Of a stretch of DNA of 64,000 nt, positions 16,777 through 24,786 are shown piece by piece. The stretch's first letter is position 1. Each line of letters opens with the position of its first letter. Origin of the DNA: Flavobacteriaceae bacterium PS02336 (GTDB lineage: Bacteria; Bacteroidota; Bacteroidia; Flavobacteriales; Flavobacteriaceae); contig JASCOF010000003.1 of assembly GCA_029960065.1 (NCBI GenBank), positions 310,001 through 374,000 of the forward strand, given 5' to 3'. Both the position numbers and the translations under genes were made by a program. The notes under the pieces are model-generated. The model ran no database searches and was not told the origin of the DNA. It worked only from the letters and a program-made list of their open reading frames with translations.

Positions 16777-18918
16777 TTATCTATAAAAGCCCATGGCAAC
16801 GCCGCCGTCTACGTTTAATGCGTTTCCTGTAGATTTACCAAGTAAACCTCCAACAAAAGCATAACAAGCGTTGGCAATATCATCTGGCAATATGATTTCA
16901 TTTAATAACGTACGTTTTGCATAGTAAGCAGGAAGTTCTTCAACTGTTACTCCGTATGCTTTTGCACGACCTTCTGCCCATCCTCCAGACCAAATATTTG
17001 AATCTGAAATTACTGCGTCAGGATTTACTGTGTTTACACGAATTTTATCTGCTCCAAGTTCTGCAGCCATTAAGCGTGTCAAATGCGCCTGCGCTGCTTT
17101 AGCCGAACCATAACCAGGGTTATTTGGACCTGCAACAACTGCATTTTTAGAAACGATATTTACAATATCTCCTCCAAAACCTTGTTTACGCATTACTTCG
17201 ATTCCGGCTTTAGAAACAATAAATTGTCCTTTAACCAAGATATCATATAATCTATCCCACTCTTCTAAAGTATGTTCTGCAATAGATTTTGAAATACTGA
17301 TTCCAGCATTATTCACCACAATATCAACACCTCCAAAAGCTAATGAAGCTTCGTCTAATGCTTTTTCTGTGCTCACTTCATCTGTAACATTCAATAAAGT
17401 GCTAGAAACGGCATCTTTACCAAAAGCTTTAATAAACTCAGCAGTTGCACCTTCTAAACGTTCTTCGTTGATATCGTTGATTATAACACAAGCACCTTCC
17501 TGAGCGAATTTTCTAGCGATAGCTTTTCCAATTCCACCTGCAGAACCTGTGATTAAAGCTACTCTTCCAGACAATGCTTTTGGTTTTGGCATACGCTGTA
17601 GTTTAGCTTCTTCCAATAACCAATATTCAATATCAAAAGCTTCTTGGTGAGGCAAAGAAGTATATTCTGAAACTGCTTCTGCACCTTTCATTACGTTTAC
17701 TGCATTGATATAATATTCAGATGCTAAACGCGCCATTGTTTTATCTTTAGCAAATGTGAACATTCCAACTCCTGGATATAAAATTACAACCGGGTTTGGG
17801 TCACGCATTGCTGGCGAATTTGATTTTTTACATGCATTGTAATAGTCTTTGTACATTGCACGGTATGCTTCAAAAGCAGGCGTTAATTTTGCTTTGATGG
17901 CATCAACATCAGATAAATCTTCGTTTGGATCTAATTCTAAAACTAAAGGACTAATCTTAGTTCTCAAGAAGTGATCTGGACAAGAAGTTCCTAATGGAGC
18001 TAATTTCGATAAATCATTAGAATTAATGAATTCCAAAACTCTTGCATCGTCTGTATAATGTCCAATCATTTGACGTTCTGAAGAACAGAAACCTCTTAAA
18101 ATCGGCGCTACTTTTGCTGCTTTTAATTTACGGTCTGCTTCAGGAAGGCTGTCGATTTTTTTACCTCCAAAAACTGGACGGTTTTTTCCGTAGTTGCTTT
18201 CTAAATATTCAGCACATTTCTCGATTACTTCCAGCGTATTGATATAACTTTCGTATGCAGTATCTCCCCAAGTAAACAAACCGTGAGAACCTAACATAAT
18301 GCCGCGTAACTGTTTACCGTTTTGAGCTGCTTCTTCTAAACAAGCTCTTAACTGAAGACCAAGGTCAAAACCTGGACGCTGCCAGCCTACCCAGCCAATT
18401 TCTCCGTTAAATAATTCTTCTGTAATTTTCTTTCCATCTTTCGCTGCAGCGATAGCAATAGCCGCATCTGGATGTAAGTGATCGATATGTTTGAACGGAA
18501 GAAAACCGTGTAAAGGTGTATCAATAGAAGGAGCTTTTGAAGCTAAATCGAAAATACAGTGATTGAATAATTCTACCATTTCGTCTTCGAACTCGATTCC
18601 TCTATACACATTTTCAAGATTACGAAGTCTGTCTAAATACAAAGCTGCACAACCCGATTTTGTCAATGTTCCAATATCACCTCCAGAACCTTTAATCCAC
18701 ATTACTTCAGAAGATTCTCCCGTTAAAGGATCTTTATCAGTGATTTTTACAGAAGTATTTCCACCTCCATAATTTGTCAGTCTTAAATCAGCTCCTAATA
18801 AATTAGAACGATAAATAAAAAGCGCTACTTCATCACCCGCCAATTCTGCGGCTTTAGCATCATCCCAAAGGTAGCTTACATGCTTAAAATTTGTATTAAT
18901 TGTTTTTGTATTCGACAT
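16777..18918 (-). CDS. Bifunctional L-rhamnulose-1-phosphate aldolase / L-lactaldehyde dehydrogenase (RhaE-RhaW fusion)
   Basis: Two-domain enzyme of 713 residues. The N-terminal class II aldolase/adducin domain (about 1-420) has zinc-ligand style HGFLPFKHIDHLHPDA and LGSHGLFTWGD. It should split L-rhamnulose 1-phosphate into DHAP and L-lactaldehyde. The C-terminal short-chain dehydrogenase domain has the NAD-binding TGSAGGIGKAIA near 456, NNAG, and a catalytic YGSAKAA near 601. In described RhaEW proteins it oxidises L-lactaldehyde to L-lactate. It follows rhaT by 27 bases and so shares its transcript. A terminator-like hairpin follows. The nearby lutABC genes supply the next step, lactate to pyruvate. 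Confidence 0.93.
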   Translation of the reverse strand: MSNTKTINTNFKHVSYLWDDAKAAELAGDEVALFIYRSNLLGADLRLTNYGGGNTSVKITDKDPLTGESSEVMWIKGSGGDIGTLTKSGCAALYLDRLRNLENVYRGIEFEDEMVELFNHCIFDLASKAPSIDTPLHGFLPFKHIDHLHPDAAIAIAAAKDGKKITEELFNGEIGWVGWQRPGFDLGLQLRACLEEAAQNGKQLRGIMLGSHGLFTWGDTAYESYINTLEVIEKCAEYLESNYGKNRPVFGGKKIDSLPEADRKLKAAKVAPILRGFCSSERQMIGHYTDDARVLEFINSNDLSKLAPLGTSCPDHFLRTKISPLVLELDPNEDLSDVDAIKAKLTPAFEAYRAMYKDYYNACKKSNSPAMRDPNPVVILYPGVGMFTFAKDKTMARLASEYYINAVNVMKGAEAVSEYTSLPHQEAFDIEYWLLEEAKLQRMPKPKALSGRVALITGSAGGIGKAIARKFAQEGACVIINDINEERLEGATAEFIKAFGKDAVSSTLLNVTDEVSTEKALDEASLAFGGVDIVVNNAGISISKSIAEHTLEEWDRLYDILVKGQFIVSKAGIEVMRKQGFGGDIVNIVSKNAVVAGPNNPGYGSAKAAQAHLTRLMAAELGADKIRVNTVNPDAVISDSNIWSGGWAEGRAKAYGVTVEELPAYYAKRTLLNEIILPDDIANACYAFVGGLLGKSTGNALNVDGGVAMGFYR

Positions 18919-18945
18919 ATACTTTATAATTATTTCTTGTATTAT

Positions 18946-19995
18946 TTATAATGAGTTACCAATTCCTACCAAAATGATCGCAAGCATAATAAGCCCGATT
19001 CCCCAGAAAAAAGTTCTTAATGTTTTTTTCGAAACTCCTTTCCATTCTTTCAAATAAAAACCCCAAAAATTTGCTGTTAAAATTATGGTAGCCATATGAA
19101 GAATCCATGAACTGGCACCATTTCCAAGCTTGCTCTCTCCCATTCCGTAGAAGAAAAACTGTAAAAACCACATTGTTCCAGCAAGAGCAGAAAACAAAAC
19201 GTTTTTAGTTATCGGTGTAGATTTATCGGTATAGTTTTTAATTGTTTTATTTTTAAAATTTAAATAAAGACACCAGATAAAATTGGTTGTCAATCCTCCC
19301 CAAAGCAAAACAACATAGGTTACATTGTTTTGAAATAGCGGATTTGCGCCATTAATTACAGCATGTTCTGCCATTGATTTTCCGGCTTCTATTCCGTAGT
19401 TAAAGAATGAACTTAAAATTCCAGAGATCACGGCTACAATGAGACCTTTAACTAAATTGAAATCTTTATCCTTATCTTCATGACCTGTTGCAAAATCCTT
19501 TTCTTTAAGCATTCCTGCTTTTCCAGAAATAGCAATCCCAACAAGATATACTACAACTCCAAATAAAACGATCTGACCGCCAGTATTAGTAAGCATATCG
19601 CTAAAAGAAATCTTGCCTTCTGTTGGAACAAAATCGTAATAAATTGAAGGAACTAAAGCTCCAAAAGCAGAGCAGAATCCTAATGTGATAGAGTTTCCTA
19701 AAGACATTCCTAAATAACGAACACCTAAACCATAAGTTAAACCGCCAATTCCCCAAATTAACCCCATTAAAAAAGTAAAGTATTTAATTGATGGTGAAGC
19801 CGCTGCAATAATTTCTGCAAAATCTGGAATCGTCAAGTACGCTGCGATCGGAGGTACAATCAGCCAAGAGAAAAATCCTCCTACCAGCCAATAGCTCTCC
19901 CAAGCCCAGTCTTTTACTTTCTTAAAAGGCATATAAAAACTACCCGAAGAAAATCCTCCGATAGAATGAAAAATAATTCCTAATAACGATTCCAT
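18946..19995 (-). CDS. rhaT: L-rhamnose-proton symporter (RhaT family)
   Basis: Inner membrane sugar transporter of 349 residues with about ten predicted TM helices. RhaT-type sequence features include an N-terminal GIIFHSIGGFSSGSFYMPF, YGLGVRYLGMSLGNSITLGF, GILSSFFNYGIEAGKSMAE and a final FWGIGLIMLAIILVGIGN. The family imports L-rhamnose with protons. It is the first gene of the leftward rhamnose unit and is 27 bases from the RhaEW fusion. A divergent GntR-type regulator gene begins 372 bases away, so the shared gap is the likely control region. The length equals that of characterised RhaT proteins. Confidence 0.94.
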   Translation of the reverse strand: MESLLGIIFHSIGGFSSGSFYMPFKKVKDWAWESYWLVGGFFSWLIVPPIAAYLTIPDFAEIIAAASPSIKYFTFLMGLIWGIGGLTYGLGVRYLGMSLGNSITLGFCSAFGALVPSIYYDFVPTEGKISFSDMLTNTGGQIVLFGVVVYLVGIAISGKAGMLKEKDFATGHEDKDKDFNLVKGLIVAVISGILSSFFNYGIEAGKSMAEHAVINGANPLFQNNVTYVVLLWGGLTTNFIWCLYLNFKNKTIKNYTDKSTPITKNVLFSALAGTMWFLQFFFYGMGESKLGNGASSWILHMATIILTANFWGFYLKEWKGVSKKTLRTFFWGIGLIMLAIILVGIGNSL

Positions 19996-20337
19996 ATAAT
20001 GTTTTTGGTTTAAGGTTTGGTTTGTTAGTAATTTGGTTTTGTAAAATAATAGAATGTAAAAAACAAAACTGTCCTGTACTATCCTTTATGTTTTTTGGAT
20101 TTTTTGTTAAAAAGTGAGGGTTATTAGAAATAACAGTCTGTAATTATTGGGGAAATAAATTTAAAATGGCTACTTTAGCAATCGATTTCGTAATTATTGA
20201 TTCCGCATTTTGAGGAAAATTCAAAAATTATAAAAAAAGTATTACAAGCCTTGCGAGAATTCTCTTTTTTGAAGCTTAAATAAATTATTATGCTTAAAGA
20301 GTTATTCATTTAAAAGCTATAATTAAAAATCGTTTCG
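19996..20337. promoter_or_regulatory. Divergent control region between rhaT and the GntR-type regulator
   Basis: A 342-base AT-rich gap between divergent start codons with no ORF. It contains a 6-bp palindrome GTTATT-AGA-AATAAC (20120-20134) and an ATCGAT-centred sequence (20177-20190) that matches 11 of 14 bases of the LacI operator found elsewhere. No certain promoter could be fixed. Confidence 0.45.
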
Positions 20338-20367
20338 TTGAAATACGTTACAAGCCTCTTAGATACC

Positions 20368-21408
20368 ATGATCAAACTTATTAAAATAGACGAAGATTCG
20401 AGAGTTCCAAAGTACAAGCAAATTGTTGACTCCATTCTTCAAAATATCGCCAACGGGAATTTAAAGATCAATCAAAAAATTCCTTCCATCAACAGTTTCA
20501 GCGAAGAATTCTATATGTCTCGTGATACTGTGGAAAAGGCTTATAATATTTTAAAAGAAAGAAAAATCATTTCTTCTATAAGAGGAAAAGGCTATTATAT
20601 TACAAGAACTAAACTGGAGTCTAAAGTCAATATTTTGTTTTTGACTAATAAACTGAGTTCTTATAAAATGAAAACCTACAGTACTTTTATTAATACTTTG
20701 GGAGCCAATGCACATGTTGATCTTCAAATCTATCATTGCGATGAAACTCTGTTTTTGAATATATTAGATAAGTTCGAAGGTGCCTACGATTATTATGTCA
20801 TCACTACACATTTTAAAACAGACGAATTAAAACATTTAAGTTTTACTGATGAAGTTGTAAATGCTATTAAAAAAATTCCTCAGGAAAAACTGGTTGTTTT
20901 AGACAATATTAAATTAGGAACTAGCAACGATGTTATAAAAATTTATCAAGATTTTGAAAACGATATTTACAATGCATTAAAAGAAGGTCTCTCTAAAATC
21001 AATAAATACAAGAGATTAATTTTAGTTTATCCTGATAAAGCTGTTTATCCTTACCCTAGAAGAATTTTGCACGGATTTAGAAAGTTTTGTGTAGAACACG
21101 AAATTAATTTTGAAATACTGAGTGAAGTATATGACGATATGATTCTGAAAAAAGGAGATTTATTTATCACTATTGAAGAATCTGACCTCGTAAATTTAAT
21201 GAAACAGATTCGCGACGAAGAATATGTATTAGGAAAAGAAATTGGAGTGATTTCATATAATGATACGCCGCTAAAAGAATTATTAGGTATTACAGTAATG
21301 TCTACCGACTTTAATGTCATGGGCGAAACAGCTGCACAAATGATTTTGAATAAAGAAAAAGGACAAGTAAAAGTGCCTTTTAACTTTATTGATAGAAATT
21401 CGATCTAA
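20368..21408 (+). CDS. GntR-type HTH regulator with LacI-like sugar-binding domain
   Basis: Transcription factor of about 346 residues. The N-terminal winged HTH of the GntR family is at about 8-75 (VPKYKQIVDSILQNIANG, SINSFSEEFYMSRDTVEKAY, ISSIRGKGYYI). The rest is a periplasmic-binding-protein-like domain as in LacI or AraR (VNILFLTNKLSSYKM, RLILVYPDKAVYPYPRR, EIGVISYNDTPLKELLGITV, MGETAAQMIL). The ATG at 20368 is preferred over a TTG at 20338 because it starts just before the HTH as in relatives. It is divergent from rhaT, so it most likely senses rhamnose or a metabolite and represses the rhamnose genes. The ligand is inferred from context only. Confidence 0.88.
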   Translation: MIKLIKIDEDSRVPKYKQIVDSILQNIANGNLKINQKIPSINSFSEEFYMSRDTVEKAYNILKERKIISSIRGKGYYITRTKLESKVNILFLTNKLSSYKMKTYSTFINTLGANAHVDLQIYHCDETLFLNILDKFEGAYDYYVITTHFKTDELKHLSFTDEVVNAIKKIPQEKLVVLDNIKLGTSNDVIKIYQDFENDIYNALKEGLSKINKYKRLILVYPDKAVYPYPRRILHGFRKFCVEHEINFEILSEVYDDMILKKGDLFITIEESDLVNLMKQIRDEEYVLGKEIGVISYNDTPLKELLGITVMSTDFNVMGETAAQMILNKEKGQVKVPFNFIDRNSI

Positions 21409-21507
21409 GATGCTGAGTTTCTAAGATACTTAGATACTGAGATACTGAGATATAGAGATTATGAGAATAAAAAACTTAGAATCTTAGAACCTCAGCATCT
21501 CAGCATC
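21409..21507. repeat. Imperfect inverted repeat of AGATACTG-type units between convergent genes
   Basis: The gap between the convergent regulator and hydrolase genes is filled by short tandem units (AGATACTG, AGATGCTGAG) on the left and inverted copies (CTCAGCATCT, twice) on the right. The outer TAAGATGCTGAG and CTCAGCATCTTA arms pair perfectly and overlap the regulator stop. It may act as a two-way transcript end, but no T-tract is present. Confidence 0.65.
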
Positions 21508-22689
21508 TTATTTTTTATCATATGGAATATATTGATCCCATTCCCAAGGTGTGTAAGTATCTTTAATAGCAGTTTCCAGCAAATATTTCATGATTTCGCC
21601 CGTTTTATAACTGTTAGACATAATAAGCATTCCGATTCCTTTGTCTGAAAATACAATGCTGTAATTCTGAAATCCTGATCCCTGTCCTTCTTTAAATGCT
21701 CCATAACCGTAGGGTGATTTTACAATTCCCCAGCCTAAACCATATGAGAGTTCCGTTTTATCATTCCAATCTCCATCTTCTAATGCTCCTGGTCCAAACT
21801 GATTCTTAGAACGAATACGAATCTGCGGACTCAACATTTCTTTGTACGATTTAGCACTTAATATTTTCTTATTCAAAATGGCAGTTATAAATTTACTGTA
21901 GTCTTCAATAGTCGTTTCAAGTGTTCCAGCACCTCTTGGTGCGTTGTCTTTATCTTTTTCTTGCAGTTTTCCGTCATTATCGTAACCGTAGGCATAATCC
22001 TTTTCGAATTTCACCTGCCAGCGGTAACTAGAGTTAGTCATGCCAAGGGGTTTGAATATTTTTTCTTGTGCCAAATCTTCTAAAGGCTTTCCTGTAATTT
22101 TTTCTAATATAACTTGAAGATAAGTAAGTCCTTCACCAGAATAACTATATCGCGTTCCTGGTTCAAATTTAATACGCAGCTTTTCATCTGGTTCAAACCA
22201 GCGCCAATTAGGCATTCCAGTAGTATGATCCAAACACATTCTAGCCGTTATTTTTTTGTATTCCGGATAGGATTTTAATTCCTTAAAATCTTCATGCCAG
22301 ACTTTAAAATCATAATCATAAATGGGTTTTGGAAGATAGTCTTGAAGGGGCTTATCTAATGTTATAACGCCTTCATCAACCAATTTTAAAACCAAAACAG
22401 CAAATACTGCTTTACTGAGAGAAGCTCCGTATAAATTGGTTTTAATATCCAATTTTTTCTTATTTTCTACATCACTATAACCAAAAGTTTTAGTGTAAAC
22501 TGCTTTTTTAGAATTAAAAACAGATATAGCGAGTCCTTTTACATCAGCTTTACCCATAAGGTTTTCAATAACTGCTGTTAAGCTATCAACTGTAATTGTG
22601 CTATTGTCAAGTCTTTTTATTAATGCAGTTTTTTGAGCTTGAACAGAAAAAATACCTGTAAAAAAAATAATTAAAAGAAAATGTTTCAT
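21508..22689 (-). CDS. Secreted serine hydrolase of the beta-lactamase class C / penicillin-binding family
   Basis: Beta-lactamase-fold protein of 393 residues with a signal peptide (MKHFLLIIFFTGIFSVQAQ). The nucleophile motif SxxK is in YGASLSKAVFAVL near 92. A YSYSG segment near 178 fits the YxN-type motif, and a glycine-rich GQGSGFQNYSIVFSD fits the third motif region. Members include D-aminopeptidases, esterases and DD-peptidases, so the substrate cannot be fixed. It stands alone, convergent with the rhamnose regulator and downstream of the histone-H1-like gene and its terminator. There is no evidence that it takes part in pectin use, although a secreted esterase role is possible. Confidence 0.88.
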   Translation of the reverse strand: MKHFLLIIFFTGIFSVQAQKTALIKRLDNSTITVDSLTAVIENLMGKADVKGLAISVFNSKKAVYTKTFGYSDVENKKKLDIKTNLYGASLSKAVFAVLVLKLVDEGVITLDKPLQDYLPKPIYDYDFKVWHEDFKELKSYPEYKKITARMCLDHTTGMPNWRWFEPDEKLRIKFEPGTRYSYSGEGLTYLQVILEKITGKPLEDLAQEKIFKPLGMTNSSYRWQVKFEKDYAYGYDNDGKLQEKDKDNAPRGAGTLETTIEDYSKFITAILNKKILSAKSYKEMLSPQIRIRSKNQFGPGALEDGDWNDKTELSYGLGWGIVKSPYGYGAFKEGQGSGFQNYSIVFSDKGIGMLIMSNSYKTGEIMKYLLETAIKDTYTPWEWDQYIPYDKK

Positions 22690-22920
22690 ACCGCTGGTGT
22701 ATTTAGATTATTAACCAATAATTCTTCATTTTTAAAAACTTCATTTCAAACCATAATTTAAGTAAAACGATTTGATAATGAATCAAATATAAAAATCAAA
22801 AATAGTATAATTACTATAAATTTCATTTTTTTATTTTATATCAGTACTCCTGAAAAACACAAAAAAATTGAGTAAAGGGCTATTGCGGTAAAAACATTCT
22901 TTAAAAATCTTATTCCAAAA

Positions 22921-22948
22921 AAAAACCTCGTCTGATGACGAGGTTTTT
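22921..22948 (-). terminator. Intrinsic terminator after the H1-like gene
   Basis: Perfect 12-bp stem AAAAACCTCGTC (22921-22932) with GACGAGGTTTTT (22937-22948) around a TGAT loop. T-runs follow on the minus strand. It ends transcription of the small gene that stops at 22956 and isolates the downstream hydrolase. Confidence 0.85.
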
Positions 22949-22955
22949 AGTGGTA

Positions 22956-23132
22956 TTATTTTTTTGATTCTTCGATAGAAACTTTTCTGAACTCTTTTAA
23001 AAGTTTTTCGATTTCTAAAGTAGCTTTACGTGCTCTTGGACCTGCAGCTTTAATTCCTTTTTCAGTTAAAGATTCAGCTTCTGCTTTAAATGTGTCAATT
23101 TCGGCGTTGATTTTTACTAATAAATCTTTCAT
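22956..23132 (-). CDS. Histone H1-like small basic protein
   Basis: A 58-residue protein too short for a usual ORF cut-off: MKDLLVKINAEIDTFKAEAE followed by a Lys/Ala/Arg-rich middle (GIKAAGPRARKATLEIEKLL) and the ending FRKVSIEESKK. It resembles the short histone-H1-like proteins found throughout Flavobacteriia, thought to bind DNA or nucleoid. Function in vivo is unproven. Its reality is supported by a well-formed promoter about 20 bases upstream of the ATG (23158-23190) and by a terminator 8 bases after the stop. It is a single-gene unit unrelated to the sugar loci. Confidence 0.88.
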   Translation of the reverse strand: MKDLLVKINAEIDTFKAEAESLTEKGIKAAGPRARKATLEIEKLLKEFRKVSIEESKK

Positions 23133-23157
23133 GCTTATATATTGTTAAATTAAGCCA

Positions 23158-23190
23158 CAAAAATAAAAGTTTGTGTGATAGTTACAACAA
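23158..23190 (-). promoter_or_regulatory. Bacteroidota-type promoter of the H1-like gene
   Basis: On the minus strand TTGTTG (23190-23185) is followed after 19 bases by TATTTTTG (23165-23158), matching the TTTG / TAnnTTTG consensus for the main sigma factor. The ATG lies 25 bases downstream. The rest of the 23133-23439 gap shows no gene. Confidence 0.75.
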
Positions 23191-23439
23191 AATTGCTGTT
23201 AAATTTAATGCAGTTTTTCATTCATTTTCTTTACAATAAATTGACTCTCTATTTTTTGCGAGCCCTTTAAAATACAAGTAATTAAAAATCAAATACTTAT
23301 TTGAGTAACTATTTTTTTGATCTTGTTTTTGGGCTTTGTAGAAACTATCACAAATGGATAGAATTACATGAAACATTGTTCTCAAGAGCGTTCTTTTCTT
23401 ACAATTTTGTTAGAAAAAAAGGCTTCAATTAGGAGAAAA

Positions 23440-24762
23440 TTACTCAACTAACGACTTATTAATGTAGACATTCTTAAAAATAATGTCCTTAATAAGACTT
23501 TTATCTATCTTATTTTTTAGGGATTCGATGTTTAAATTTTCAAATTTAAAATTACTTAAACGCACATTTGGATCTTTGTCAACACCAAAAAAAGTATTGC
23601 ATTTAAGGTTGATATTTTTCAAAGTTATATGCTCTGCATAAGATAAAGGAATATCCAATCGGCCTTTTAAATCATAAAACTGCCTCCATGCAAAAATTGC
23701 CAGACAAGTTTCGGCTTCTCCTTTTATATTTTCAACCAAAATATATTCATAATGCTGTGGTGTATCAGGACGCATCTTCAGCCAAAGCAATCTTGATGCT
23801 CCCTCTATTTTACTATTCCGAAAAATAATATTTCGATTATGAATTGCCTCGCTTCCGTTGGTTAACGCCGAATGGCAAAAACCAAATACACAGTCTTCAA
23901 TTATAATATTCTTATTCGAACCATTATTTTTATCTTGATCTGCATAAGGTCCCTTACCCCCTTTTAAAGCTACAGCATCATCATTAACAGACATATAGCA
24001 GTCTTTAATTAGAACATTTTCGCAAACATCAAGATCAACTGCGTCTGTACTTGGTGCCTTGATTTTAATATGAGGTGAAAATATATAGAGGTTAAGCAGT
24101 TTTACATTATTACATTTATAAAAATGATTCGTCCAAAAACCTGAATTAATTAATTTTACATCTTGAAACTGAACATTGTTTGAGTTCCAAACAAAAACTA
24201 ATCTTGGACGCGATACTTCCAGATTAGTGCAATCCGGGTTTTCACCTCTTCTCTTCCAAAAAGCTTCCCAGAATTTTCTACCGTTTCCGTTTATAGTGCC
24301 GCTTCCTGAAATAGAAAAATGATCAACACCGTAAGCATTTATCAAAGCCGTAAAATAATCCAGATTCTGTCCTTCCATTCTCGAAGCCATCATTGGATAA
24401 TCTGCAATATTATCAGAGCCTTTTAAAGTTGCCTCTTTAACCAGATGCAAAACTGTTTTGGGTTTGAAAAACAAAGCGCCGCTCAAGAAAACACCTTTCG
24501 GAATTACTATTACACCTCCTCCATTTTCTGCCGCTATATCGATTACAGTTTGTATCGCTTTGGTTTGAATTACTGAGCTGTCCTTTAAAACTCCAAAATC
24601 GGTTATAATGTATTGTTTTCCTAAATCTTTTAGTTTTAATTTTTGCGGATTTTTAAACCATTCTTTTATTGGAGTTCCATCAGGGAAAGTATCTTTTTTC
24701 TGCTGTGAAAAGCAGCAAGTAAAAACGCCAACAATTAATACAACTAAAAGAATTTTTCTCAT
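23440..24762 (-). CDS. GH28 family glycoside hydrolase with altered catalytic motifs
   Basis: Secreted right-handed beta-helix enzyme of 440 residues with a signal peptide (MRKILLVVLIVGVFTCCFSQ). The GH28 pattern is clear: GGGVIVIPKGVFLSGALFFK near 75, SISGSGTINGNGRKFW, STDAVDLD near 237 and VNDDAVALKGG near 259. The usual GHG motif is CHS here (FCHSALTNGSE near 295) and the usual RIK is LWLKM. The catalytic Asp residues and the His and Lys are kept, but the Arg is lost. This suggests a pectin-type galacturonide substrate other than plain polygalacturonan, for example rhamnogalacturonan or a short oligomer. It follows a DUF4861 gene by 24 bases and forms a two-gene unit with it. Confidence 0.88.
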   Translation of the reverse strand: MRKILLVVLIVGVFTCCFSQQKKDTFPDGTPIKEWFKNPQKLKLKDLGKQYIITDFGVLKDSSVIQTKAIQTVIDIAAENGGGVIVIPKGVFLSGALFFKPKTVLHLVKEATLKGSDNIADYPMMASRMEGQNLDYFTALINAYGVDHFSISGSGTINGNGRKFWEAFWKRRGENPDCTNLEVSRPRLVFVWNSNNVQFQDVKLINSGFWTNHFYKCNNVKLLNLYIFSPHIKIKAPSTDAVDLDVCENVLIKDCYMSVNDDAVALKGGKGPYADQDKNNGSNKNIIIEDCVFGFCHSALTNGSEAIHNRNIIFRNSKIEGASRLLWLKMRPDTPQHYEYILVENIKGEAETCLAIFAWRQFYDLKGRLDIPLSYAEHITLKNINLKCNTFFGVDKDPNVRLSNFKFENLNIESLKNKIDKSLIKDIIFKNVYINKSLVE

Positions 24763-24786
24763 TTTTTTAAATAGATACTAATTCGG

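Noticed and set aside
20177..20190. LacI-operator-like AGCAATCGATTTCG in the rhaT/GntR gap
   Set aside because: Only 11 of 14 matches, not next to a good -7 box, and ATCGAT cores are expected many times by chance in this AT-rich DNA.
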